From: CAVQFB01 sp963711675
GTDB lineage: Bacteria > Acidobacteriota > Terriglobia > Terriglobales > Acidobacteriaceae
Reading direction: 5' to 3'
NCBI GenBank assembly: GCA_963711675.1
Contig: CAVQFB010000006.1
Location: 434,001-498,000, forward strand
DNA length: 64,000 bases
A program made the position numbers and the translations under genes. The notes under the pieces are model-generated. The model did not search any database. It was not told the DNA's origin and worked only from the letters and a program-made list of their open reading frames with translations. Positions 1-7,483 of the stretch are shown piece after piece (position 1 is the stretch's first letter; each line of letters starts with the position of its first letter).

Positions 1-193
1 CTAACTCGTACCAGGGATTGCGGTGGGTAGCGGCTAGAATTGCCGTCAAAATGTCAGGGCCTCCGAAGGTTGGCAGTGGAGAGCTATCGAGAATGGCGAG
101 GAAGAAAAGTCCCAGTGCTCCCAAATGGCGGAACATCGCGGTAACGCTGCGCCCCCGGCTCGGTCCGGCCTTTTGGAGGAAGGCGTTCAACAT
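1..193 (-). CDS. VTT/DedA-type membrane protein, N-terminal part
   Basis: This reading frame runs off the left edge of the window. It starts at the ATG whose complement is 191-193 and stays open for 64 codons. After a short basic N-terminus it contains the stretch LGLFFLAILDSSPLPTFGGPD, which is the typical start of VTT-domain (SNARE-associated, DedA/YqaA-like) inner-membrane proteins: a re-entrant hydrophobic segment with the small, proline-rich motif. Family members are polytopic proteins linked to lipid or ion homeostasis; the exact role here is unknown. A second in-frame ATG 19 codons later could be the real start. It is divergent from the dodecin gene, with about 110 bp between them. Only the first third of a usual 200-aa protein is visible. 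Confidence 0.7.
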   Translation of the reverse strand, partial: MLNAFLQKAGPSRGRSVTAMFRHLGALGLFFLAILDSSPLPTFGGPDILTAILAATHRNPWYEL

Positions 194-303
194 GAGCGCA
201 ATATATCAACTTTGTCGCTTCACAGCTTTAGCCTCCGGCAAACCATCCTGACCAGGCGGCCAGCGGTACAATCCACAGTGGGGGGAAGCAAAGGAGAATC
301 CGA

Positions 304-504
304 ATGACGCAAAAGGTTATTGACGTGGTTGGAACTTCTAAAGAGAGCTTTGCAAAGGCCGCAGAAAATGCAGTGGCAGAAGCCGCAAAAACCGTTCGCG
401 GCTTGAAGTGGGCGCGAGTGGCGGAACTAGAAATGGAGCTGGACGGCAAGAAGATCGCCCAATACCGAGCGACAACAAAGATTTACTTCGATATTGAAAA
501 GTGA
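304..504 (+). CDS. Dodecin family flavin-binding protein
   Basis: The 66-aa product has the size and the full pattern of dodecins: a first strand ending in VIDVVGTS, a helix with the alternating pattern AAENAVAEAAKTVRGLKW, and two antiparallel strands closing with YRATTKIYFDIE. Dodecins form hollow dodecamers that store or buffer flavin (or CoA/flavin in some groups) in the cytosol. The tryptophan that stacks on the isoalloxazine ring is present in the RGLKW segment. The ATG is preceded by AAGGAG at 291-295, at good spacing. The gene stands alone between the divergent membrane-protein gene and the tRNA-Met, and belongs to the backbone rather than to the islands. Confidence 0.9.
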   Translation: MTQKVIDVVGTSKESFAKAAENAVAEAAKTVRGLKWARVAELEMELDGKKIAQYRATTKIYFDIEK

Positions 505-731
505 CTTGTGCGAGGAGCAGGGTACGGGGAGCAATGTTCTGAGAATCTCGTCAGATTCCACCCTCGTTTGCAAACCCTGATGGTGCCTTGGACGGATTCG
601 CGGATTGCGTTTCTTGGGTGAGTCTTTCTGACCATGCAGAAACCCTAGAAATGCTAATATCAAGCAAGTCATCGTCGAGCCCACAACCGCTCCCCCGTAA
701 CTCGATGAACCGACTTTGAGTATGCTCTCTT

Positions 732-750
732 AGGGGGCATCCCCCTGTTT
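732..750 (+). terminator. Short GC hairpin followed by T-rich tract
   Basis: Six paired bases (AGGGGG at 732-737 with CCCCCT at 741-746) enclose a 3-nt loop and are followed by GTTTT. It sits 10 bases before the tRNA-Met. It could end transcripts from the dodecin side or be part of the tRNA leader. The stem is short, so this is a weak call. Confidence 0.35.
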
Positions 751-759
751 TAAGAACGT

Positions 760-836
760 GGCGGTGTAGCTCAGGTGGTTAGAGCGACGGTCTCATAATC
801 CGTAGGTCGTTGGTTCGAGTCCAACCGCCGCCACCA
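760..836 (+). tRNA. tRNA-Met (CAT), elongator type
   Basis: The cloverleaf folds by eye: 7-bp acceptor stem 760-766/826-832, D stem 769-772/782-785, anticodon stem 787-791/799-803, anticodon CAT at 794-796 in loop CTCATAA, 5-nt variable loop, T stem 809-813/821-825 with TTCGAGT, discriminator A833 and encoded CCA 834-836. G1-C72 pairing and the lack of three stacked G-C pairs in the anticodon stem argue against an initiator. tRNA-Ile2 with a modified CAT anticodon cannot be excluded. The anticodon stem has a T-T mismatch (791/799) directly at the loop. The 3' half from the anticodon loop onward is repeated at 34800 and 57262, so this tRNA is the insertion site of the islands described below. 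Confidence 0.93.
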
Positions 837-871
837 TGTTTTCTATCGTTTACAAGCCTTGCCTTCCAGGC
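792..871 (+). repeat. Attachment-site repeat, copy 1 (attL, tRNA-Met 3' half plus 35 bp)
   Basis: These 80 bases are identical to 34800-34879. Identity starts exactly at the first base of the anticodon loop and continues past the CCA end of the tRNA into island sequence. Tyrosine recombinases that use tRNA genes commonly cross over in the anticodon loop, and the left limit of identity fits this. Confidence 0.8.
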
Positions 872-998
872 CGGTTCCGGCCAGTTGCGTCCTAGTTGCG
901 TCCGGTTGCGTTTCTTGATTTTGTGTTCTCGGGGGTGAGAGCGCCTTGGCTTTTGCCAGCGCCGTGCTCTGGCAACTTCCCAGAAGTGCGTTTCTCTC
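872..998 (+). other. Left arm of island A with phased GTTGCGT repeats
   Basis: The segment continues the homology to 34880-35000 with small gaps (for example the shared CAACTTCCCAGAAG). It holds GTTGCGT at 884, 895 and 905, spaced 11 and 10 bp, that is, on one face of the helix. Such direct repeats beside an attachment site are typical arm-type binding sites for an integrase or excisionase. The IS3-type element is inserted at the end of this arm. Confidence 0.5.
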
Positions 999-1079
999 TG
1001 ACCTGCCCTCGAAAAACTCAACCAGCTAGAATTGGGGACCTCACGTCGCGGCAGTAGCGACGAAGGAGGGGCTGGAGCC

Positions 1080-1361
1080 ATGAAGAGAGCGCGATTCAGC
1101 GAAGAGCAGATCGTGGGGATTCTGAAAGAGCACGAGGCGGGACGGAAGGTGGCAGAGTTGGCCCGCGAGCACGGAGTGAGCGAAGCCACGCTGTATGGCT
1201 GGAAGAGTAAGTATGGCGGGATGGAAGTGGGTGAAGCGCAGCGGCTGAGAAGTCTGGAAGATGAGAACCGCCGGTTGAAACACCTGGTGGCTGACCTCAG
1301 CCTGGACAAAGAAGCGCTGAAGGCGATCGTGCGAAAAAACGGGTGGAGCTTGCCGGCTTAA
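1080..1361 (+). CDS. IS3-family transposase OrfA (helix-turn-helix subunit)
   Basis: The product (93 aa from the ATG at 1080, preceded by GGAG) begins with a basic helix-turn-helix: EEQIVGILKEHEAGRKVAEL and the recognition helix around SEATLYGWKSKYGG. It then has a leucine-zipper-like helix (LEDENRRLKHLVADL) used for OrfA-OrfAB dimerization. Near its end lies the slippery heptamer A AAA AAC (1334-1340), positioned so that a -1 shift enters the OrfB frame and yields the fused OrfAB transposase. An upstream start at 1032 in the same frame adds 16 residues with no family match and is rejected. Confidence 0.88.
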   Translation: MKRARFSEEQIVGILKEHEAGRKVAELAREHGVSEATLYGWKSKYGGMEVGEAQRLRSLEDENRRLKHLVADLSLDKEALKAIVRKNGWSLPA

Positions 1362-2176
1362 GGGCGGACGCGGCGTTTGCCATGAAGGAGTTCGCCATGA
1401 GTGAGCGCCGGGCTTGCAGGCTCGTGGAGCTAGACCGCAGCAGTTATCGTTATGAGCGGCGAGCGGACCACAACGCGCAACTGCGAGAAGAGTTGGTGAA
1501 GCTGGCGCGACAGAAGCCGCGCTACGGGTACCGGCGACTGCATGTGCTGTTGAGCAAACGTGGACAGTCGGCCAGTGCCCAGCGGATTTATCGACTGTAT
1601 CGGGAGGAGCGACTGATGGTTCGGCGGCTGAGGAGGAAACGATTGGTGCGTCCGGCGAACGAAGGACGGCTACTGTTGCGCTCCAATCAGGAATGGGCGT
1701 TAGATTTTGCCTGCGACGCCTTGGCCACAGGCCGCGCGATCCGCATCCTGGCCATCGTCGATGCATTCACCCGCGAGTGCCTGACCTTGGAAGTGGATAC
1801 GAGTTTGTCGAGTCAGCGTGTAACTCGCGCTCTAGAACAAGCGATCGAGCAGCGAGGCATGCCGGAGTCGATTCGTTGTGACAACGGGCCGGAACTGACC
1901 TCGCGGCATTTCTTGGGCTGGTGCGAGGATCGTAAAATCCAGTTGATCCACATTCAGCCGGGGCGGCCCATGCAGAACGGCCACGTCGAAAGCTTCAATG
2001 GACGACTGCGAGATGAGTGTTTAAACGCCAGCTGGTTTCGGAACCTAGCCGATGCTAGAACGAAGATTTCTAACTGGCATAAGGAGTACAACAGCGAGCG
2101 ACCCCACAGTAGTCTGGGCTATCGCACGCCCAACGAGTTCGCCGAAACGCTGAGATCCTCAGTTCTACATGGATGA
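1343..2176 (+). CDS. IS3-family transposase OrfB (DDE catalytic domain)
   Basis: The frame overlaps OrfA by 19 bp in the -1 frame and is probably made mainly as the OrfAB fusion. It has an HTH_21-like N-terminal segment (PRYGYRRLHVLLSKRG) and an rve integrase core. The acidic triad can be placed at the Asp of WALDFACD, the Asp of IRCDNGPEL and the Glu of HVESFNGRLRDEC, and the end NSERPHSSLGYRTPNEF is diagnostic for IS3 transposases. Length (277 aa) is normal and no internal stop is present. The sequence is nearest to IS407/IS511-like groups by memory of the motifs; the subgroup is not certain. Confidence 0.9.
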   Translation: MELAGLRADAAFAMKEFAMSERRACRLVELDRSSYRYERRADHNAQLREELVKLARQKPRYGYRRLHVLLSKRGQSASAQRIYRLYREERLMVRRLRRKRLVRPANEGRLLLRSNQEWALDFACDALATGRAIRILAIVDAFTRECLTLEVDTSLSSQRVTRALEQAIEQRGMPESIRCDNGPELTSRHFLGWCEDRKIQLIHIQPGRPMQNGHVESFNGRLRDECLNASWFRNLADARTKISNWHKEYNSERPHSSLGYRTPNEFAETLRSSVLHG

Positions 2177-2588
2177 GAAAAACGAGGCAGGTCAGCTCGT
2201 TACCTAAATTTGTGAAACTTCTCCCGGGCCGACTTGTGGGGCATCTCGGCAATCGTAACTTGTGGGAGATGCCGTTGTTGAACCGCGCCTGAAAACAGTG
2301 CTTTCAGAGATCAACTCAATCCCAAAATGGAGAAGGACCAACCCAACTCCAATGGCCTGAACTCAAAACGGACCGACGATTCCAAGATTCGAGAGGCGAA
2401 TCTTCATTGCCTCTGGGCTGACCTTGTATCTCAACGCGAAGAGAGTGACAGTGCGTTTGTCTACGTTACGGATCGTGTCCAGATCTGATTTCAGAAATCT
2501 TGTGGGCATCAACAATTCAGCCCCAAAACGGTTCGCCGTTATCTCCTGCCAATCTACGCCGGGAGGGGAATCGGCAACTCTTCGCCAA

Positions 2589-2812
2589 CTGACCCGAAAG
2601 TCCTTGTCTACGTGCTCCTCGATACCGGCATGAAAGAAGAAATGACTGACACCAGGCGCGTGTTGGGACCGTCAAGAGCTGGTTTTCGAAGACCCCATCC
2701 TCGGAGTCATCCCGCTGGACGACTCGCTGAAGATCGAGATCTGGCGTTTCAGAGGGCCGCCGTCTCGCCAAAAGTGGCAGGTGACGGATGTGCGAGGACT
2801 GTACGCTGAATG
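2589..2812 (+). pseudogene. Decayed protein-coding fragment
   Basis: Two frames together give a protein-like sequence. First comes VLVYVLLDTGMKEEM in one frame (about 2598-2643). After a frame change, the segment EDPILGVIPLDDSLKIEIW and the tail KWQVTDVRGLYAE run to a TGA at 2810-2812. Composition and periodicity look like real coding sequence that has lost its start and reading frame. I do not recognise the family. Confidence 0.3.
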
Positions 2813-3077
2813 ATTCTAACTGGCGTTATAGACATTGTCGGGACAGACAAGGAGGGACTTGCTAGGCCGCGGCCATAATTTACGGTTTGCCCGTCATCCG
2901 ATCCCGCGACACCGCCTGGCTGGCGTCGCAAGGCGTTCAATGTAACCCTCCGAACCATCCTGGTCGATGGGGTATACACAAAGTATGTTGACGGGGCTAG
3001 GATCAGGAGAACCTGCGGAATCGATTGCTAACCTTGCTGATTTCCAGTAATCTATCGCGCAATCCCAAAACATAGTT

Positions 3078-3098
3078 ACGTTCGGGGAACGTTTTTTT
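3078..3098 (+). terminator. Rho-independent terminator candidate
   Basis: A perfect 6-bp stem (ACGTTC 3078-3083, GAACGT 3087-3092) with a GGG loop is followed directly by six T. It would end plus-strand transcripts coming from the decayed fragment or the insertion sequence and so insulate the receptor operon that starts at 3263. Confidence 0.55.
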
Positions 3099-3262
3099 GG
3101 TACGGGACAGGTTTTATGTGGGCCAATGTCAGCTTCAAGTTCGCGCTCATATCAATGAGGGTGAACAGCCTGCCTGAATTGCGCTGTTGCCTCTTTTCCT
3201 ATCCCCGGCTTTCTTATCCGAGAGGGTAGTGACCAACAACGAGTTCGTAAGGGGGTTAGTGT

Positions 3263-6200
3263 ATGTCCAAGTTTGGGCGGGTCGTGTCGTTAATGCTGTT
3301 GGGATTGTTCCTGGCTGCCCAGGTTTTCGCGCAAGGAGGAGCCACCGGCGCCATTACTGGCACCGTGCAGGATGCAAGCGGCGCGGTCGTTCCAGGCGCC
3401 GAGGTTAGCATCACGAATCAGGACACCGGCGCGCTAGGTCGCACCGTAGAGACAGACGCCAACGGCTCATTTACCGCCAACCTCCTGCCGGTAGGCACGT
3501 ACACGGTGTCGGTAAGCGGCGGTGGCTTTCAGGACGCCAAATTCCCCGACATTGCGGTACGCATCACCGAAACCACGCGCATGACGGCCAAACTCGCCCC
3601 GACAAAAGTCATGGAGACAGTGGAAGTCCAGGCCGAGGTCCAGGCGGTCGAAACCACGACTGCCACGACTGGGCAGGCCATCGAAGAGCGAACCATTCGC
3701 GAACTGCCTCTGTCCACGCAGAACTTCCAGCAACTGCTGACGCTCTCGACTGGCGCGCAGAGCGAACTGAATGCTTCAGCTCAACTCGGACGTGGTAACG
3801 CCCGCGTGATCGTGAATGGCCAGCGCGAGGACAACAATAACTATCTGATCGAGGGCATCAGCGCGACCGACTATAACGTCTCGCAATCTACCAATGTTCC
3901 GCTGCCCAATCCTGATGTGATCAAAGAATTCAAAGTCCAGACCTCGCTCTACGATGCCAGCCAGGGCCGAAATAGCGGCGGCAATGTGAATGCCATCCTG
4001 AAATCGGGAACCATGCATTTCCACGGGGACTTGTATGAATTCTTCCGGAACGATGTTCTGAACGCCAATGAGTTCTTCTTGAATCGTGCCGGTCAGAAGC
4101 GCCCGTCGGTGAAACAGAATATTTTCGGCGGCAGCCTGGGAGGACCGATCGGTTCGGGGGCGAAACTTGGTTTCTTTTTCGTGAACTATCAAGGGACGAG
4201 GCAACGCAGCGGATTGTCGCCGGGGACATCGATCAGCAACCCTGGATTCCCGATCTTGCCCGCCTCGCGAGATGATGCCACGCTTGATTCTGTTCTGGAA
4301 GCGGCATTCAGCACGCCCGGGGCCCCGGTGACGAATATCGACCCTGTGATTCACAAACTATTGCTTTTCAAGAGCAACCAGTTCGGCAACACTCCTGGCG
4401 GTTATTTAATTCCCTCGCTTCCCGGAACGGTGGGAGGCAGCGCTCAGTTCGTTATCAGCAAGCCCGGTAAGTACACCGACGACCAGTTCACCACGAATTG
4501 GGACAAGGAATTCAATCACGGTAACGACAAATTGGCAGCGCGGTTCTTCTTCTCGAATGCCGAGTCGCTATTGCCCTTCGGCGCGGGGGGACTGCAAGCG
4601 TCACTCGGGGGAACTCTCGCCAGCAGCATCAGTGCAACCGACTTGAATTTTCCTTATGACCTACCGGTGAATGACCGGTTTCTCAGCATTGCCGAAACCC
4701 ATCTTTTCTCGCCGTCTCTGGTAAATGACTTCCGCTTTGGATTTGTCCGAATCAACAATAGCTTGATCAATATTCCCCCGGTCACCGTGGGAGACGTAGG
4801 TATTGATCGCCCAACGAACAATATCACTCAGTCGATTTACAAGTTCACGCTTGGCACTTCCGGATTTCAGATCGGCCCCACTCCGCCGGCAAATCAGTAC
4901 CAGACGCAAGATAACTACAACTTTGTCGAGACGTTCAGTTGGGTGCGAGGCAAGCACACCCTGCGTTTCGGTGGCGAGTACACACGCGTTAATCTGGATA
5001 AACTATTTCCGCAGACCTTCAATGGACAGCTGTTCTTCGTCAATGGACCACTCGCAGTCGACCCGTCCGGCCCGTCCTATACGGATTTTCAGAAATGGCT
5101 GATGGGAGCGCCGGACTTCAGCTTTGGCGGCGGCGGTGTTTACAACCACCAATACCGCAACAATAATTACGGCTTCTTTGCCCAGGATGACTGGAAGGCT
5201 CGTCCGGATTTAACTTTGAATCTGGGTCTTCGTACCGACATTCTCGGTGCTTTTTATGACAACCTTTGCCACATCGGCAATTTCGATCTGACCCAAGGCA
5301 ATGCCGGGCAGTATCCGTTCGTGTACGGAAGCTGCGCCAGCAAATTAGGCATATCCGGAATGCCAGCAGCGGGGAGTAACACCACCCTGAAGAACGGTTA
5401 CACCACCGGGCTTGGACCACGAATCGGTTTCGCCTGGGACGTTCTCGGTCACCATAACATGACGGTTCGCGGAGGATACGGCATCTACTTCGTACGCGAA
5501 GACGTGGGAACGGTTGATCAACTCTCGTTCCAAGCCCCGATGTTGCCGATTGCATTCGGGGGTGGCGCGCCGGGATGCTTGAGTACGTTTTTCTCTGCCG
5601 ATCAGACGTCCCCCTGCCCAACGCCCAACACGAATGCTTTGCCAAAAGCTGGCACCCTGGATCCTAATTTTCTGCCTTGTCTTGGCGTTATCCAAAGCTT
5701 CCCCGGAAACGACACTCGTCAGTTTCCGAACATTGGCTGTGCGAACGGCAGTCCCGGCGTGGTGCCGTCGCAATTCCTGTTTGCACTCGCGGTGCCGCGC
5801 GCTTTTGAAGCTCCCAACACTCAGCAGTGGAACTTCACGATTCAGCGTGAGCTTGGGAAGGAATGGGTGCTCGAACTCGGATATGTAGGAAGTCACGCCA
5901 TTCACCTTCGCGAAACTCGAACTAACGTTCAAGCTCAGTTGGCTACAGCGACGCACCCGGTAATCGTGACGCTTTCCGATGGTTCCCAAATCCCAATTAC
6001 CGAGAGCACCACCAGTAATGGTATTGCTCGGTCCACCTTACAAGGCGTGAACGGATACAGCGGTATGCAGCTCTTCGCGAACGACGCCTATGCACATTAC
6101 AACTCGTTCCAGACAACGCTCTCGCGCCGCTGGGGGAGGGGATACTTCCAGGGAGCATATACATTCGCGAGGTCAACGGATGCTACATCCAGCGGCAACA

Positions 6201-6889
6201 CCGCTCTGAACACCGCTTTCAACAACGAAAGCGACTTGAAATATTCTCGCGGGCTTTCCGATTACGATCGCAGGCACCGCCTCACCGTCAGCTACAGATA
6301 CGACCTTCCCTTTTTCCACACCGCCAGCGGATTGAAGCGCACTGCGCTTGCGGATTGGGCCGTCAGTGGTATCACCATCCTTCAATCCGGTACTCCCTTC
6401 TCCGTCACAGATTCGGGAGCTGGAACCGCTTATCTTGGGCCCGGAGTCACTCCGGCCACCTTGGGTGGACAATTGGCACCCGGCGCTTCGATCAGCGCCG
6501 GCTTGACCTCGGGAAGTATCCTCAACCGAGTTAACAACGGCTATCTCAATCCCGCGAACTTCACACCTGCGCCGTTGGCTGATCCTGCTGGTTGCGCATC
6601 CGACCCGGTTGCCTGTACCACAGCGTTCGGTAATCTCGGCCGAAACATTTATCGTGGTCCGTTCCAGCAGAACTGGGATTTTTCACTGATCAAGGACTTC
6701 GCTTTGACAGAGCGCCAGTCTTTGCGCTTTTCGGCGGACTTCTTCAACATCTGGAACCATGCCAACTTTGCCAACCCGTCTGTGAATGATGTTGAGACAA
6801 TTCCGGCGTCCAACAGTCCGTTTGGTAGGATTCAAGCCACTGTTGGCACTCCGCGCCTCATCCAGTTCCAGCTGAGGTATGCGTTCTAG
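3263..6889 (+). CDS. TonB-dependent receptor, Oar-like, with carboxypeptidase-regulatory domain
   Basis: The 1208-aa product starts with a signal peptide (hydrophobic LMLLGLFLAAQVFAQ, cleavage after AQ). A CarboxypepD_reg-like Ig domain follows (about residues 28-115, ITGTVQDASGAVVPGAEV), then a plug-like region with LPLSTQNFQQLLTLSTGAQS and VNGQREDNNNYLIEG, and a long C-terminal beta-barrel that closes with an aromatic residue (FQLRYAF). This architecture is typical of the greatly expanded Oar/TonB receptors of Acidobacteriota, which import bulky nutrients through the outer membrane using TonB-ExbBD. The substrate is not predictable. AGGGGG lies about 8 bases before the ATG. The next gene overlaps the stop codon by one base, so receptor and downstream enzymes are probably one operon. 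Confidence 0.9.
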   Translation: MSKFGRVVSLMLLGLFLAAQVFAQGGATGAITGTVQDASGAVVPGAEVSITNQDTGALGRTVETDANGSFTANLLPVGTYTVSVSGGGFQDAKFPDIAVRITETTRMTAKLAPTKVMETVEVQAEVQAVETTTATTGQAIEERTIRELPLSTQNFQQLLTLSTGAQSELNASAQLGRGNARVIVNGQREDNNNYLIEGISATDYNVSQSTNVPLPNPDVIKEFKVQTSLYDASQGRNSGGNVNAILKSGTMHFHGDLYEFFRNDVLNANEFFLNRAGQKRPSVKQNIFGGSLGGPIGSGAKLGFFFVNYQGTRQRSGLSPGTSISNPGFPILPASRDDATLDSVLEAAFSTPGAPVTNIDPVIHKLLLFKSNQFGNTPGGYLIPSLPGTVGGSAQFVISKPGKYTDDQFTTNWDKEFNHGNDKLAARFFFSNAESLLPFGAGGLQASLGGTLASSISATDLNFPYDLPVNDRFLSIAETHLFSPSLVNDFRFGFVRINNSLINIPPVTVGDVGIDRPTNNITQSIYKFTLGTSGFQIGPTPPANQYQTQDNYNFVETFSWVRGKHTLRFGGEYTRVNLDKLFPQTFNGQLFFVNGPLAVDPSGPSYTDFQKWLMGAPDFSFGGGGVYNHQYRNNNYGFFAQDDWKARPDLTLNLGLRTDILGAFYDNLCHIGNFDLTQGNAGQYPFVYGSCASKLGISGMPAAGSNTTLKNGYTTGLGPRIGFAWDVLGHHNMTVRGGYGIYFVREDVGTVDQLSFQAPMLPIAFGGGAPGCLSTFFSADQTSPCPTPNTNALPKAGTLDPNFLPCLGVIQSFPGNDTRQFPNIGCANGSPGVVPSQFLFALAVPRAFEAPNTQQWNFTIQRELGKEWVLELGYVGSHAIHLRETRTNVQAQLATATHPVIVTLSDGSQIPITESTTSNGIARSTLQGVNGYSGMQLFANDAYAHYNSFQTTLSRRWGRGYFQGAYTFARSTDATSSGNTALNTAFNNESDLKYSRGLSDYDRRHRLTVSYRYDLPFFHTASGLKRTALADWAVSGITILQSGTPFSVTDSGAGTAYLGPGVTPATLGGQLAPGASISAGLTSGSILNRVNNGYLNPANFTPAPLADPAGCASDPVACTTAFGNLGRNIYRGPFQQNWDFSLIKDFALTERQSLRFSADFFNIWNHANFANPSVNDVETIPASNSPFGRIQATVGTPRLIQFQLRYAF

Positions 6890-7446
6890 TGCCTGAAGTT
6901 TCCTCAGCAACGCGCATCCCGCTGCTGGAGCGGGACCAGGTCACGCCGGAAGTTGCGAACCTCTACGACGCCTTGCTAAAAGCGCGCGGCGTCGTGCCCA
7001 ACATGTTCAAGGCGCTGGCGCACACCCCGGCGCTCGCGCTGGCAACTGCGGGATATTTGAAAGCTCTGTTGAGCGACGGCGCGCTTGCCGGCTGGTACAA
7101 GGAGCTCATCGCTACTCGGCTCTCGGTACTGCTTGCCAGCGAATATGCCATTAAGGCGCACTCACTTTCCGCCAGACAGAAGGGCGCGGCTGACGCCCAG
7201 ATCACAGCGGCAAAGGGCGATTACGACAACGGACCATTTACGGCAGCTGAAAAATTTGGCTTTCGTGTTGCTGAACGCCTGCATCGTTCTGCAACAGAGA
7301 TCACCGACGAGTTCTTTCGAGAGCTGAAAGGTCAATTCACCGACCCGCAGATCGTCGAGCTGTTTGCGACGGCCGCGGCATTCGAGTTGTTTCCACGCTT
7401 CGTGGACGCGCTGCGCATCCCGATCACTCCGCCGCCGAACCAGTGA
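6889..7446 (+). CDS. Carboxymuconolactone decarboxylase (CMD)-fold protein without redox cysteines
   Basis: The start is a GTG that shares one base with the receptor stop codon. The 185-aa product is helical and matches the CMD/AhpD-like pattern: PNMFKALAHTPALALATAGY, then WYKELIATRLSVLLASEYAIKAHSLSA, then AAEKFGFRVAERLH. Many members carry a CxxC pair in the position of EYAIKAH and act as peroxidases. Here both cysteines are absent while Glu and His remain, so peroxidase activity is unlikely. A decarboxylase-, lactone- or dehydrochlorinase-like role, or a non-redox role, is more plausible. It is translationally coupled to the TonB receptor and sits before an aminotransferase. Confidence 0.75.
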   Translation: MPEVSSATRIPLLERDQVTPEVANLYDALLKARGVVPNMFKALAHTPALALATAGYLKALLSDGALAGWYKELIATRLSVLLASEYAIKAHSLSARQKGAADAQITAAKGDYDNGPFTAAEKFGFRVAERLHRSATEITDEFFRELKGQFTDPQIVELFATAAAFELFPRFVDALRIPITPPPNQ

Positions 7447-7483
7447 CGTAACAGTCGCTCGGCATTTAGACTACATACTTCAT

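Larger units (their letters stand above)
999..2194 (+). mobile_element. IS3-family insertion sequence
   Basis: The element has the terminal inverted repeat TGACCTGCC (999-1007) / GGCAGGTCA (2186-2194), which continues imperfectly inward, and two overlapping reading frames of IS3 type joined by a -1 frameshift signal. Length about 1.2 kb is usual for the family, and the ends begin TG and finish CA. An exact target duplication is not evident; CTC at 996-998 and 2196-2198 could be one if the right end lies one base further. It looks intact, so it could still be active. Confidence 0.8.
2195..3262. other. Gene-poor stretch between the IS and the first TonB receptor
   Basis: About 1 kb without an intact gene. 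It contains an 8-bp hairpin (AAGATTCG 2384-2391 with CGAATCTT 2397-2404), a decayed coding fragment on the plus strand ending at about 2812, and a terminator-like hairpin at 3078-3098. The last 160 bp before 3263 must hold the promoter of the receptor gene, but I see no convincing -35/-10 pair. The stretch reads like degraded island sequence next to the insertion sequence. Confidence 0.5.

Noticed and set aside
18..251. Plus-strand 77-aa frame at the left edge
   Set aside because: The minus strand there encodes the VTT/DedA N-terminus, so the plus frame is a shadow.
779..1309. Minus-strand frame containing GGGGWTRTNDLRIM
   Set aside because: The motif is the antisense translation of the tRNA-Met 3' half and is a known annotation artefact. 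The rest is antisense to the transposase.
3776..4354. Long minus-strand frame of 192 aa
   Set aside because: It is a shadow of the TonB receptor gene, with no start signals and no family features.
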